This document shows, in pieces, positions 7,754 through 14,209 of a stretch of 34,039 bases of DNA. The DNA comes from Pseudolactococcus chungangensis CAU 28 = DSM 22330 (lineage in GTDB: Bacteria > Bacillota > Bacilli > Lactobacillales > Streptococcaceae): the NCBI RefSeq assembly GCF_002441885.1, contig NZ_JXJT01000023.1, positions 1-34,039 on the forward strand, read 5' to 3'. The notes under the pieces were generated by a model that was not told the DNA's origin, did no database searches, and saw only the letters and a program-made list of their open reading frames with translations. The position numbers and the translations under genes are program-made. Numbering within the stretch: position 1 is the first letter of the stretch; each line of letters starts with the position of its first letter.

Positions 7754-7910
7754 TTTGCCCTCCTCTACTAATCTTATATTTGGATATTTTTTTGTGACGA
7801 TTGATGAACGCTATTCTATCCACTTTGTGAAATATTGCTATTGGTTCTAATGACAGAACGTTAACTATACAAACTTTTTTAATGCGTTTAAATTTATATT
7901 TTGTTGTCAT
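7737..7910 (-). CDS. Unknown 57-residue Lys-rich protein
   Basis: Begins MTTKYKFKRIKKV and ends KYKISRGGQNDRSI. Its ATG overlaps the stop of the upstream XRE gene as ATGA (7907-7910), GAGG lies seven bases before the start, and it overlaps the next gene by 17 bp. This chain of overlaps is the best evidence that it is real. It is very basic (about 14 Lys or Arg), so nucleic acid binding is possible. No family is recognised. Confidence 0.6.
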   Translation of the reverse strand: MTTKYKFKRIKKVCIVNVLSLEPIAIFHKVDRIAFINRHKKISKYKISRGGQNDRSI

Positions 7911-8281
7911 GCACTTACCTCGCTCTCTAGTTGAAAGATAGTGTTATATAAAGCTAAATTAGGCAAATTTAAACGATTTTCAATTTCTAAAAGCTCGGCT
8001 ACGTTAATACGCTTTGACAAGGGCATAGCATTAAATAAATCACTATCCAATAATTCAGAAATACACTTATCATTAAATTCTGACTGCTTGCCGATATAAA
8101 TATAATCGGGGCTTATTCTATACAATTTTGAAAGCGTGGCAATATCACACCATTCAGCTTGTCCGCTGTCGCTCTCTATTAAAATCAATGTGTCAACACT
8201 TATTTTAGTTTGTTCTGACAATCGCTCTATGGTTAGACCGCTATTTTTACGTAAGTCTTTAAGTGTATATCTTGAATTCAT
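7907..8281 (-). CDS. XRE-family helix-turn-helix protein
   Basis: 124 residues. Residues 5-60 form a Cro/C1-type helix-turn-helix (YTLKDLRKNSGLTIERLSEQ, then TKISVDTLILIE), with a C-terminal helical region (ELLDSDLFNAMPLSKRINVAELLEIENRL) that may mediate dimerisation. It lies in the leftward early operon; its start overlaps the previous gene's stop as ATGA. It is a second HTH regulator in addition to the CI-like and Cro-like proteins and may control later satellite genes. Confidence 0.7.
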   Translation of the reverse strand: MNSRYTLKDLRKNSGLTIERLSEQTKISVDTLILIESDSGQAEWCDIATLSKLYRISPDYIYIGKQSEFNDKCISELLDSDLFNAMPLSKRINVAELLEIENRLNLPNLALYNTIFQLESEVSA

Positions 8282-8532
8282 TTGCCTACCTCGCTTTTTT
8301 TAAGGTGTTTCAAAATACTTGATAAACTGCATTCATTCGTCGTACTTTCATCTAAAATGCAATCAAGTAAGGTCTGCATGTCGTCAAAGTTTCCCGAATA
8401 AGCCACTAGCTCTTGGCTATCCTCTAACTCTGTAACCATTTCATAGATTATCATTGATAATTTTTTTATAATGATATTTTTTCTATCTATTTTTGATAGT
8501 TCAAGCTCTATATCTGTAATCTTCTTACTCAT
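8278..8532 (-). CDS. Small helical protein of unknown function
   Basis: 84 residues, predicted largely helical (ITDIELELSKIDRKNIIIKK, then LSMIIYEMVTELEDSQELV). Both ends overlap neighbours by four bases (ATGA), so it is translated as part of the compact leftward operon. No family recognised. Confidence 0.55.
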   Translation of the reverse strand: MSKKITDIELELSKIDRKNIIIKKLSMIIYEMVTELEDSQELVAYSGNFDDMQTLLDCILDESTTNECSLSSILKHLKKSEVGK

Positions 8533-8699
8533 GCCACACCTCCGCTCATAAACTTTGCGTACTCTTTAATATCTACAAAGCGGTGCAAAATATCGTATTT
8601 ATCCCACACCATCCAGATATGAGTAGCTGGGTTGAATTGTACCTGTGCGCCAGCTTGTACACCGTGTGTTGGGTAATGCACATCAATTGTATTGTTCAT
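8529..8699 (-). CDS. Small 56-residue protein of unknown function
   Basis: Starts MNNTIDVHYPTHGVQAGAQV and contains WMVWDKYDILHRFVDIKEYAKFM. The start at 8699 is chosen because AGGAG lies upstream of it, while the longer reading from 8741 lacks a ribosome site. Small proteins of this size with a Trp/Asp-rich strand are common in early operons of streptococcal and lactococcal phages; the function is unknown. Confidence 0.55.
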   Translation of the reverse strand: MNNTIDVHYPTHGVQAGAQVQFNPATHIWMVWDKYDILHRFVDIKEYAKFMSGGVA

Positions 8700-8778
8700 T
8701 TGTGTAATGCTCCTATTTCTGATAGAATAAGAGTAAAGCAAAGCCCTGAAAGGCTCTGTTTACCTAGTTTAAAAGTCG

Positions 8779-9051
8779 TTAGTTGGGGAACTGGTCGGCT
8801 TTTTTTGTTGTTAAAAATTGCTTAATCTCATGAAATGCTATGCCTATATCTAACAGTAAAATTACGCTGTCGGTATAGGTTTTTAATATTTCTTTTTGTT
8901 CTGCCGTTAAAATCACGCGCTCATTCTTAAAGCTCTTTAAACTCTTATAAGCGCCCTCTGTTGTGAGTTGTACCAATAAATCAAGAATGATTTTGTAATA
9001 GTAAGGTTTAAACTGTTTACTGCTTGATATTGCCCTGTCTAAGCGTTTCAT
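8779..9051 (-). CDS. Unknown 90-residue basic helical protein
   Basis: Predicted all-helical, begins MKRLDRAISSSKQFKPYYYK; 12 or more Lys. It follows the Cro-like gene after three bases, with its ribosome site (TTAGGTT) embedded in that gene's end. After its stop, the minus strand has a weak GC-rich hairpin (AGCC/GGGCT) near 8741-8756 that may partly terminate. No family recognised. Confidence 0.5.
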   Translation of the reverse strand: MKRLDRAISSSKQFKPYYYKIILDLLVQLTTEGAYKSLKSFKNERVILTAEQKEILKTYTDSVILLLDIGIAFHEIKQFLTTKKADQFPN

Positions 9052-9054
9052 AAC

Positions 9055-9252
9055 CTAATAGCTTTCAGCAATAGCCGAGACAACCGCATTGTAAACTTTG
9101 TTCTTAACGTTCAATGGCTCTTTATCCTTGGTTAGTGTCTTGGCTGTGCTTTCGCTCACACCTAAATACTTAGCAAGGTCTTTTTTTGTCATGAGTTCGT
9201 CAGCTTGCAATCTTCGCAAAGCTTTCTTCATTTCTGGGGTTAGTAGTGGCAT
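9055..9252 (-). CDS. Cro-like regulator, first gene of the leftward operon
   Basis: 65 residues with a helix-turn-helix at 20-45 (MTKKDLAKYLGVSESTAKTL). It faces the CI-like repressor across a 249-bp control region, the classical lysogeny-switch arrangement; in PICIs this position is held by the str/cro-like activator of the replication operon. AAAGGAGAAC precedes the ATG. It probably competes with the repressor at the operators between the two genes. Confidence 0.7.
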   Translation of the reverse strand: MPLLTPEMKKALRRLQADELMTKKDLAKYLGVSESTAKTLTKDKEPLNVKNKVYNAVVSAIAESY

Positions 9253-9287
9253 TTTTGTTCTCCTTTTACTTTTTTTGTTGTTAATAG

Positions 9288-9468
9288 TTGACTATTTTCA
9301 CTATATAATGTAAAATGTAAGCATAGTTAAAACGACAACAAACAAATTATATAAACACTCTGGGGAGCTTTTAATATCTTGTCGGTCGTTTTAAATAAAT
9401 AACTCTTAACTAAAAACTATTTTATATTTTAAAGTGTATAATGTCAACTATTTTCACTATAAAATATA
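9288..9468. promoter_or_regulatory. Operator pair of the lysogeny switch
   Basis: ACTATTTTCACTATA is repeated at about 9291-9305 and 9448-9462. At the second copy the sequence extends to TATTTTCACTATAAAATA, with perfect TATTTT/AAAATA arms. One copy overlaps the leftward -10; the other lies about 35 bp before the repressor gene, next to TATAAT at 9437-9442. The CI-like protein is the likely ligand. A clear -35 for the rightward promoter was not found. Confidence 0.55.
9302..9330 (-). promoter_or_regulatory. Leftward early promoter of the Cro-like operon
   Basis: On the minus strand TTAACT (9325-9330) and TATATA (9302-9307) are 17 bp apart. The operator-like repeat at 9288-9310 overlaps the -10 and start point, so a repressor bound there would block transcription of the replication operon. 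Confidence 0.65.
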
Positions 9469-9501
9469 AATATTTTTTAGTCATGCTTTGAAAGGCTTAA
9501 T

Positions 9502-9891
9502 ATGACAACATTTGAACGCATAAAATTTCTAGCTGATAGACAAGGTAAGTCGCTTCAAAAAGTTTCGGAGGACTTGGGGTTAAGTCAAAATTATGTATAT
9601 AATATGAGAAACGCAAAAACTTCAAACGCTGACAAACTCGCACTAATTGCTGACTATTTCCATGTATCAGTTGACTACTTGCTTGGTCGGGAAGATGTTA
9701 AACCCGTTACCGAACCTGTTGATTTGGCGGAAATTGCAAATGCTGATGATGATTATATTTTTGATAGTGTACTGAGTGCTGGTGGTCGTCCTCTTACTGA
9801 TAAAGATAAGGCTATGATTAAGTTAGTTTTTGCTGACCGATGGGATGAGTTAATAGAAAAGGCTAAGGATAACAAGAAAGGCAAAGCATGA
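9502..9891 (+). CDS. CI-like satellite master repressor
   Basis: 129 residues. The N-terminal HTH_3 domain (residues 1-65) ends in the typical ADYFHVSVDYLLGRED of phage repressors; the acidic linker and C-terminal helices (DKDKAMIKLVFADRWDELIE is within it) lack a LexA-type self-cleavage serine/lysine pair, so inactivation is unlikely to be by autoproteolysis. It is followed after nine bases by an ImmA/IrrE-like metallopeptidase, as in ICEBs1 and many Gram-positive phages, where the peptidase cuts the repressor. In PICIs a helper-phage protein binds the repressor instead; either is possible here. GAAAGG stands six bases before the ATG. Confidence 0.85.
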   Translation: MTTFERIKFLADRQGKSLQKVSEDLGLSQNYVYNMRNAKTSNADKLALIADYFHVSVDYLLGREDVKPVTEPVDLAEIANADDDYIFDSVLSAGGRPLTDKDKAMIKLVFADRWDELIEKAKDNKKGKA

Positions 9892-9900
9892 GGGCTATAC

Positions 9901-10455
9901 ATGGATATTGACGACTTAACCGATTTTATTATCCAGAAGATTGATAAGCTCGGTATCGATTACCGCCCTTATAATTACGATAATCAAATCGCATGGGTAG
10001 ACTGCTTTTTAAAAATAGGTGGATACAATCCAGATACTGCTACACCATTCAATCACGCGCACGAGTACATCCATGCTTATTATAATGACGATACAAGAAT
10101 GTGCGAGTATGACAAGCATAGTCCTATGGAAAAGAGGGCAAATAAGGAAAGCATTATCCTATTGTGGGATTTATTCACTGCAAGCGGTGGCAATGATAAT
10201 GATGTGACTTTATTCTGTGACTTAACAGGCTGTCCATATAATGATACGTTTAGCGTTTTGAAAAAGACAAATCATTGTGATAACTTTGATAGTTTAGTAG
10301 ACTGTGCGCGTGATTATGTAACCTATTTTGATGTTATTGTGCCTAATACCATAAACGTTTATAACTTCTTAGACTGTTACGGTCTGCCATATACAGATTA
10401 TCAAAAAGCGCGTGACACTCTTAACCAAGTATGTGGGTTTGAGTTGGCTGTTTAA
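9901..10455 (+). CDS. ImmA/IrrE-type metallopeptidase (probable anti-repressor)
   Basis: 184 residues with the zinc-binding HEYIH (HExxH) motif near residue 53, in HAHEYIHAYYND, followed by MEKRANKES, which fits the third-ligand helix of ImmA/IrrE (E..AN..A). ImmA-type proteins cleave the neighbouring phage repressor. GAGGG stands before the ATG and the gene lies nine bases after the repressor, so the pair is co-transcribed. The C-terminal half is not recognised and has three Cys. Three Chi sites lie inside the gene. Confidence 0.7.
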   Translation: MDIDDLTDFIIQKIDKLGIDYRPYNYDNQIAWVDCFLKIGGYNPDTATPFNHAHEYIHAYYNDDTRMCEYDKHSPMEKRANKESIILLWDLFTASGGNDNDVTLFCDLTGCPYNDTFSVLKKTNHCDNFDSLVDCARDYVTYFDVIVPNTINVYNFLDCYGLPYTDYQKARDTLNQVCGFELAV

Positions 10456-10531
10456 ATTCTCTATATAGGTTTTAATATCAGCATTTCTAAGCATTACCAT
10501 GTTAAAAGTATGAACATGTCGGGTTATATAA

Positions 10532-10610
10532 GTTTAATCAGGAAAATAAAAAAGGCCAATAAAAACAAGCCTTTGTGTACTGCGTGGGTTTAATTAAGAA
10601 AATAAAAAAG
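10532..10610 (+). repeat. Direct repeat of about 23 bp before the RhuM gene
   Basis: GTTTAATCAGGAAAATAAAA (from 10532) and GTTTAATTAAGAAAATAAAA (from 10588) are near-identical with the same AAAG continuation. Between them AAGGC...GCCTTT can form a small hairpin after the peptidase gene. The duplication may be regulatory for the RhuM gene or a recombination scar. Confidence 0.5.
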
Positions 10611-10637
10611 CGCATAGGCGCGTGAAAGGAAAATAAC

Positions 10638-11639
10638 ATGGAAAGTGATTTAATATTCTATAATAATGATTCTGAAAATATCCACATTGAAGCCATATTT
10701 GAAGATGAAAATATTTGGTTAACTCAAGCACAAATAGCTGAGCTTTACCAAACTACCAAACAGAATATCAGTTTACACATAAAAAATATTTTTGAGGAGG
10801 ATGAGTTAGAAGAAAATTCAACTGTAAAGAAATACTTGACAGTTCGAGAAGAGGGTAACCGTGCAGTTAAACGAGAAATTACGTCATACAATCTTGATCT
10901 CATTTTATCAGTTGGGTATCGTGTAAAATCAAAAACAGCTACTCAATTTCGTATTTGGGCTACTGAGCTTATCAAAGAATACTTAAAAAAAGGGTTTGTC
11001 ATGAATGATGACAGACTTAAAAATTTAGGTGGCGGTAACTACTGGAAAGAGCTCCTTACAAGGATACGTGATATTAGGTCAAGCGAAAAAGTGATGTATA
11101 GACAAGTGTTAGACTTGTATGCTACTGCTATTGACTATGATTCCAAAGCTGATGCTAGTGTTTTATTCTTTAAAATTGTTCAAAATAAACTACATTTTGG
11201 GGCTCATGGTCATACAGCTTCAGAAGTTATCTATTATCGGGTAGACAGTGACAAACCATTTGCTGGTCTAACAAGTTTTAAAGGTAAACAACCTACTCAA
11301 GCTGAAGCAATGATTGCTAAGAATTATTTAACAGAACAGGAACTTAGGGTATTGAATAATTTGGTTTCTGCTTATTTTGATTTGGCTGAGTTGAATGCTA
11401 TCGAAGAAAAAGAAATGCGAATGACTGATTATTTGACTGAACTCGACAATATCTTAAAGTCAACCGGTCGTAACGTTCTTGAGGGAGCTGGTAAAGTTAC
11501 TACAAAATCAGCTCAAGAAAAAGCTAAACTAGAATTGAAAAGATATAAAGCCAAAACACTAGACCCTGTAGAGGAAGATTATTTAGAACTTATCAATAGA
11601 CTTGAAAAACAAGCTAAAAAAGAAAGTCGCAAAAAATAG
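10638..11639 (+). CDS. RhuM-family protein
   Basis: 333 residues matching the RhuM family throughout: N-terminal WLTQAQIAELYQTTKQNISL (an HTH-like region), the YNLDLILSVGYRVKSKTATQ core, RIWATELIKEYLKKGFVMND, and the conserved FFKIVQNKLHFGAHGHTASE. RhuM was named from a Salmonella pathogenicity island; members are common on mobile elements and phages as accessory genes and their biochemical role is not settled. AAAGGA precedes the ATG. It is located between the switch and the integrase, as lysogenic-conversion cargo often is. Confidence 0.85.
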   Translation: MESDLIFYNNDSENIHIEAIFEDENIWLTQAQIAELYQTTKQNISLHIKNIFEEDELEENSTVKKYLTVREEGNRAVKREITSYNLDLILSVGYRVKSKTATQFRIWATELIKEYLKKGFVMNDDRLKNLGGGNYWKELLTRIRDIRSSEKVMYRQVLDLYATAIDYDSKADASVLFFKIVQNKLHFGAHGHTASEVIYYRVDSDKPFAGLTSFKGKQPTQAEAMIAKNYLTEQELRVLNNLVSAYFDLAELNAIEEKEMRMTDYLTELDNILKSTGRNVLEGAGKVTTKSAQEKAKLELKRYKAKTLDPVEEDYLELINRLEKQAKKESRKK

Positions 11640-11742
11640 TTTATTTTTAAGTCAGAACTTACCAGCTTTGTTATCGTTTGTACCACTTTTTAAGTGATCG
11701 CTATCAATTAGCCCAAGAAGAAAAAGGAGGGTTGGATATACT

Positions 11743-11915
11743 GTTACCATGTTACCCTTGCGTTACTCTACTTTTTTAGAACGGTAACACGCTAGACCAT
11801 TGATATATATAGCTTTATAATACTTTGTTACCTTGTTACCTTAAATAATACTAAGTTAGATATAATTTTACCTATACTTCTAACAGATAGACTGATTAAC
11901 TTCTGTTCGCATATT
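11743..11915. repeat. Partial second replication origin with altered iterons (GTTACC)
   Basis: GTTACC or a close form occurs at 11743, 11751, 11762 (GTTACT), 11783 (inverted), 11827 and 11835. Spacings are 8, 11, 21, 44 and 8, against 8, 11, 21, 45 and 8 for the GTTCCC copies starting at 3867. The AT core TGATATATATAGCTTTATA and the following AATTTTACCTATA stretch also align with 3925-4020. The right-hand iteron group is missing; instead the 30-bp repeat of the winged-helix gene start follows at 11916. This is the left half of the origin of a related satellite with a different initiator specificity. Confidence 0.75.
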
Positions 11916-11945
11916 CATTTCTCATACCTCAATTACCTTGCCTGG
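11916..11945. repeat. 30-bp exact direct repeat, copy 2
   Basis: Identical to 6971-7000. Here no winged-helix gene follows on the minus strand, so this is a relic that marks where the primase and helicase genes of a second related satellite were lost. Confidence 0.85.
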
Positions 11946-11964
11946 CAATAGAACTGGAGAGAAC

Positions 11965-13149
11965 ATGAATATAAAGAAAGTCATAAAAAAAGACGGCACT
12001 ATTGTGTACCGTACTAATATATATCTTGGTATTGATAGTTTAACGGGTAAGCAAGCTAGAAAAGTTGTCACTGCTAAATCTGAAAAGATGTGCAATATAA
12101 AAGCTAACCAAGCTATCAATGAGTTTGAAAAACAGGGTAATACCGTTAGAAAGGTTAGCATAGATAACTTTGAGGATATGGCTATGATGTGGTTTGAAAA
12201 TTATAAGCTAAGTGTAAAACCTAGAACAGTGCAAATTATGCAAACAAGGCTAAATAATTATGTGTTACCAGCTTTAGGGGCTTATAGAATTGATAAAGTC
12301 AACTCTATTTTACTTCAGCAAATAGTTAATCAGTGGGCTTTAAACGCTAGTCAACCTCTAAATGGTGCATATCATAGACCAAGAGGAAAAGGGAAAGACT
12401 TTAAAATATACTTTAATATCGTTGAACGTATATTCAAGCATGCGCTATCTCTTGGGCTGGTAAAGGACAATCCTTGTCTTAATGTAATTGTACCAAAAGT
12501 ACGGCTTGAAAGCACTGAGAAGAAGATAAAGCACCTCACTGTGGACCAACTAAGAGTATTCTTTGTCTATGCTGAATCATTACCAAAAGAAAGATATACA
12601 ACTGAATTGATGTTGGCCCTCTGTAGATTACTTGTCGCTTCAGGTTTACGTATTGGAGAAGCAGTGTCCTTGTCTTGGTCTGATATAGACTTGGAAACTG
12701 GTGCTGTTTCTGTTAGCAAGACAACACATAGGGCCATCATACAGTCAACACCTAAGACTAATAAGAGTAATAGAGTAGTGTTGATCGATAGCAAAGCAAT
12801 AGCAGTTTTAAAACACTGGAGGATATTTCAAGCTAGACACTTCCTTAGCATAGGTAAAGGTAAGCATGATTTAGTATTTCCTGGTATAACTGGTAAAGTA
12901 CTCGATTACCAAATCATACGGCCAGTCTTATTAAAATGGTTTAAAGCCTGTAACTTACCACAAGTTGGCTTTCATGGCTTTAGGCACTCACACGCTAGCC
13001 TACTGCTTAATGCTGGTGTTCCCTATAAAGAGATACAAGAACGTTTAGGTCATGCTAGTATAAAGATGACTATGGACATATACAGCCACCTTGAAACTGA
13101 CAATCAAATAAGGGCAGTAGAACGCTTTGAATCAATCGCAAATTTCTAA
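11965..13149 (+). CDS. int: Tyrosine recombinase (satellite integrase)
   Basis: 394 residues. Domains: an N-terminal arm-binding AP2-like region (1-60), the SAM-like core-binding domain (65-165) and the catalytic domain (about 185-385). Catalytic residues are complete: R229 in GLRIGE, K near 264, H337 and R340 in HGFRHSH, H363 in LGH, and Y373. The start at 11965 is chosen for GGAGAG five bases upstream rather than the ATG at 11938, which lies inside the 30-bp repeat. It integrates and, with a helper such as the excisionase-like protein, excises the element. Being the last gene on the right, it places the right attachment site in the following few hundred bases. Confidence 0.92.
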   Translation: MNIKKVIKKDGTIVYRTNIYLGIDSLTGKQARKVVTAKSEKMCNIKANQAINEFEKQGNTVRKVSIDNFEDMAMMWFENYKLSVKPRTVQIMQTRLNNYVLPALGAYRIDKVNSILLQQIVNQWALNASQPLNGAYHRPRGKGKDFKIYFNIVERIFKHALSLGLVKDNPCLNVIVPKVRLESTEKKIKHLTVDQLRVFFVYAESLPKERYTTELMLALCRLLVASGLRIGEAVSLSWSDIDLETGAVSVSKTTHRAIIQSTPKTNKSNRVVLIDSKAIAVLKHWRIFQARHFLSIGKGKHDLVFPGITGKVLDYQIIRPVLLKWFKACNLPQVGFHGFRHSHASLLLNAGVPYKEIQERLGHASIKMTMDIYSHLETDNQIRAVERFESIANF

Positions 13150-13519
13150 CAAAAAAAATACTAGTCGTAATAAATCTCGTAATAAATTCAGGATTTCGAA
13201 AAAAAGAAAACCTGTAGAGATAGATATACCAACACTCACAGAGTTTCTATGTATTACGTATACGGCATTCAATCAGTGTTTTTTTTTTTGTGTTTTTTGG
13301 GTGTGATGTCTTCGTTAGCTATCGACTTACAACCTCAATTTTGCTTCGCTTTAGCTGCCTCGACCTCACGCCCAAAAAATCGCAAAAAACTTTTCCATTA
13401 TTTTGTGTGATGTCTTTGTTAGATTTCAGCTCACAACCTTGAGTTTGTAAGTCTTTTATGCTATGAATTCTTGATAAAAAGTCTTCGAAAAACTGTGTTT
13501 GACTTGTATGAGTTTATTC
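13150..13519. other. Integrase-tRNA intergenic region with long imperfect hairpin and direct repeat
   Basis: No gene is seen. A long imperfect inverted repeat has outer arms at about 13285-13312 (TTTTTTGGGTGTGATG) and 13363-13390 (CTCACGCCCAAAAAA). The left arm and loop (GTGTGATGTCTTCGTTAG, on to ACAACCTCAA, 13301-13338) recur as a diverged direct repeat at 13405-13442. TCGTAATAAA occurs twice at 13165-13186, and a hairpin CAGGATTTC/GAAAACCTG lies at 13189-13214. The right attachment site of the element is expected in this stretch. Confidence 0.45.
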
Positions 13520-13549
13520 TTGCATTTTCAGGTGTATTTGGGGTATAAT
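13520..13549 (+). promoter_or_regulatory. tRNA-Lys promoter
   Basis: TTGCAT (13520-13525) and TATAAT (13544-13549) are separated by 18 bp and lie 35 bp before the mature tRNA. Confidence 0.6.
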
Positions 13550-13583
13550 GAACTGGTGAGAAATGCTTTTTCTCTTAAAGATT

Positions 13584-13656
13584 GCCTTCTTAGCTCAGTT
13601 GGTAGAGCAGTGGACTCTTAATCCATGGGTCGCAGGTTCAAGCCCTGCAGGGGGCA
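13584..13656 (+). tRNA. tRNA-Lys (anticodon CUU)
   Basis: The cloverleaf folds fully: acceptor GCCTTCT/AGGGGGC, D stem GCTC/GAGC, anticodon stem GTGGA/TCCAT with loop CTCTTAA (anticodon CTT at 13617-13619), T stem GCAGG/CCTGC with loop TTCAAGC, discriminator A. CCA is not encoded. The 3' end is partly repeated at 14699-14710, a sign that it has served as an integration site. Confidence 0.95.
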
Positions 13657-13662
13657 TAGGAA

Positions 13663-13694
13663 AAAATCCTTATACAGTATGGTATAGGGATTTT
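13663..13694 (+). terminator. tRNA-Lys terminator
   Basis: AAAATCCTTATAC and GTATAGGGATTTT pair with a 6-nt loop, followed by CTTTTG. It lies directly after the tRNA. Confidence 0.75.
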
Positions 13695-13731
13695 CTTTTG
13701 TTTAAATTAATTTAGTGATGTATAAACAGTT

Positions 13732-14112
13732 TTAAAGTGATGTTTTTTTGGGACTATCTAACAATTTAGTATAATATTGTTTTTTATTTTGTAAAAAATC
13801 AATATGTTGCTGTATTTTTTTTAATTCAACCTGTAAAGTCGTTTCTTGCTCTGCTAAAATATTTATTCTATCTAAGATAGTGCTATCGCCTTTCTCTCTC
13901 AATCTAGAGTAGTCAACAATTTTTGATAAAGTCATACCAGTTGCTTTTGCTCGGTTAATAAACTCAATCCAACGTAAATCATCATCTGTAAAAATTCGAT
14001 AGTTAGTGCTATTTCTATTAGGTTTTAAAAGCCCCAGTTCTTCATAGTAGCGTAAAGTTGGAATAGACAGTTCTGTAAGTTTAGAAATTTCTGATATTTT
14101 GTAAGTTTTCAT
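13732..14112 (-). CDS. MerR-family transcriptional regulator
   Basis: 126 residues. The N-terminal winged helix is typical (YKISEISKLTELSIPTLRYY, EELGLLKPNR, YRIFTDDDLRWIEF), followed by a long coiled-coil dimerisation helix (residues 80-118). There is no cysteine, so it does not sense metals or thiols through Cys ligands; its ligand is unknown. It is divergent from a carboxymuconolactone-decarboxylase-like gene whose promoter has the 19-bp spacing and central dyad that MerR proteins act on, so that gene is the likely target. Confidence 0.85.
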   Translation of the reverse strand: MKTYKISEISKLTELSIPTLRYYEELGLLKPNRNSTNYRIFTDDDLRWIEFINRAKATGMTLSKIVDYSRLREKGDSTILDRINILAEQETTLQVELKKIQQHIDFLQNKKQYYTKLLDSPKKTSL

Positions 14113-14149
14113 GATAAGGGAACTTTCCGTAATTTAGTATAAATAGCTC

Positions 14150-14180
14150 TTGATATCAAGTACACTTGATAGTTTATACT
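14150..14180 (+). promoter_or_regulatory. MerR-type promoter with 19-bp spacer and dyad
   Basis: -35 TTGATA (14150-14155) and -10 TATACT (14175-14180) are 19 bp apart. TATCAAG-TACA-CTTGATA (14154-14171) is a perfect seven-base dyad in the spacer. Over-long spacing with a central dyad is the hallmark of promoters untwisted by an activated MerR protein. Confidence 0.85.
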
Positions 14181-14209
14181 GATTATATCATATAAAAGGA
14201 GGCAGTATT

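Larger units (their letters stand above)
2631..10624. repeat. Cluster of 11 Chi sites (GCGCGTG)
   Basis: On the plus strand GCGCGTG starts at 6080, 7637, 10306, 10408 and 10618; its complement CACGCGC starts at 2631, 5023, 7634, 7682, 8914 and 10054. GCGCGTG is the Chi sequence reported for Lactococcus lactis, which attenuates the RexAB (AddAB-type) nuclease and starts RecA recombination. The 20.9 kb of flanking chromosome shows only three (21380, 21914, 27849). The cargo pair (35-2181) and the RhuM-integrase end have none. Confidence 0.8.
1..13200. mobile_element. Phage-satellite (PICI-like) integrative element; left end not located
   Basis: Gene order matches Gram-positive phage-inducible chromosomal islands read from the right: tyrosine integrase, lysogeny-type switch (CI-like repressor facing a Cro-like gene), small-gene operon, primase-polymerase, D5-like helicase, iteron origin, then small late genes and a defence cargo pair. 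Portal, capsid, tail and large terminase genes are absent, which favours a satellite over a prophage. Chromosomal genes begin after about 13.2 kb with tRNA-Lys. The right end must lie between the integrase stop (13149) and the tRNA (13584). The left end is either upstream of this window or, less likely, near 3005, where a short repeat of the post-integrase sequence occurs. No terS or capsid-interference gene was recognised, so the PICI label rests on gene order. Confidence 0.72.

Noticed and set aside
10019-10207. Second frame inside the ImmA-like gene
   Set aside because: It overlaps the HExxH-encoding frame, has no ribosome site and no family features.
2630-10624. TCACGCGC repeats as a packaging or regulatory box
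   Set aside because: The conserved part is GCGCGTG on either strand, which is explained by the known lactococcal Chi sequence; the extra base is not constant.
13281-13300. Poly-T stretch as integrase terminator
   Set aside because: The T-run precedes the long hairpin and is part of its left arm; no stable GC stem stands directly before it.
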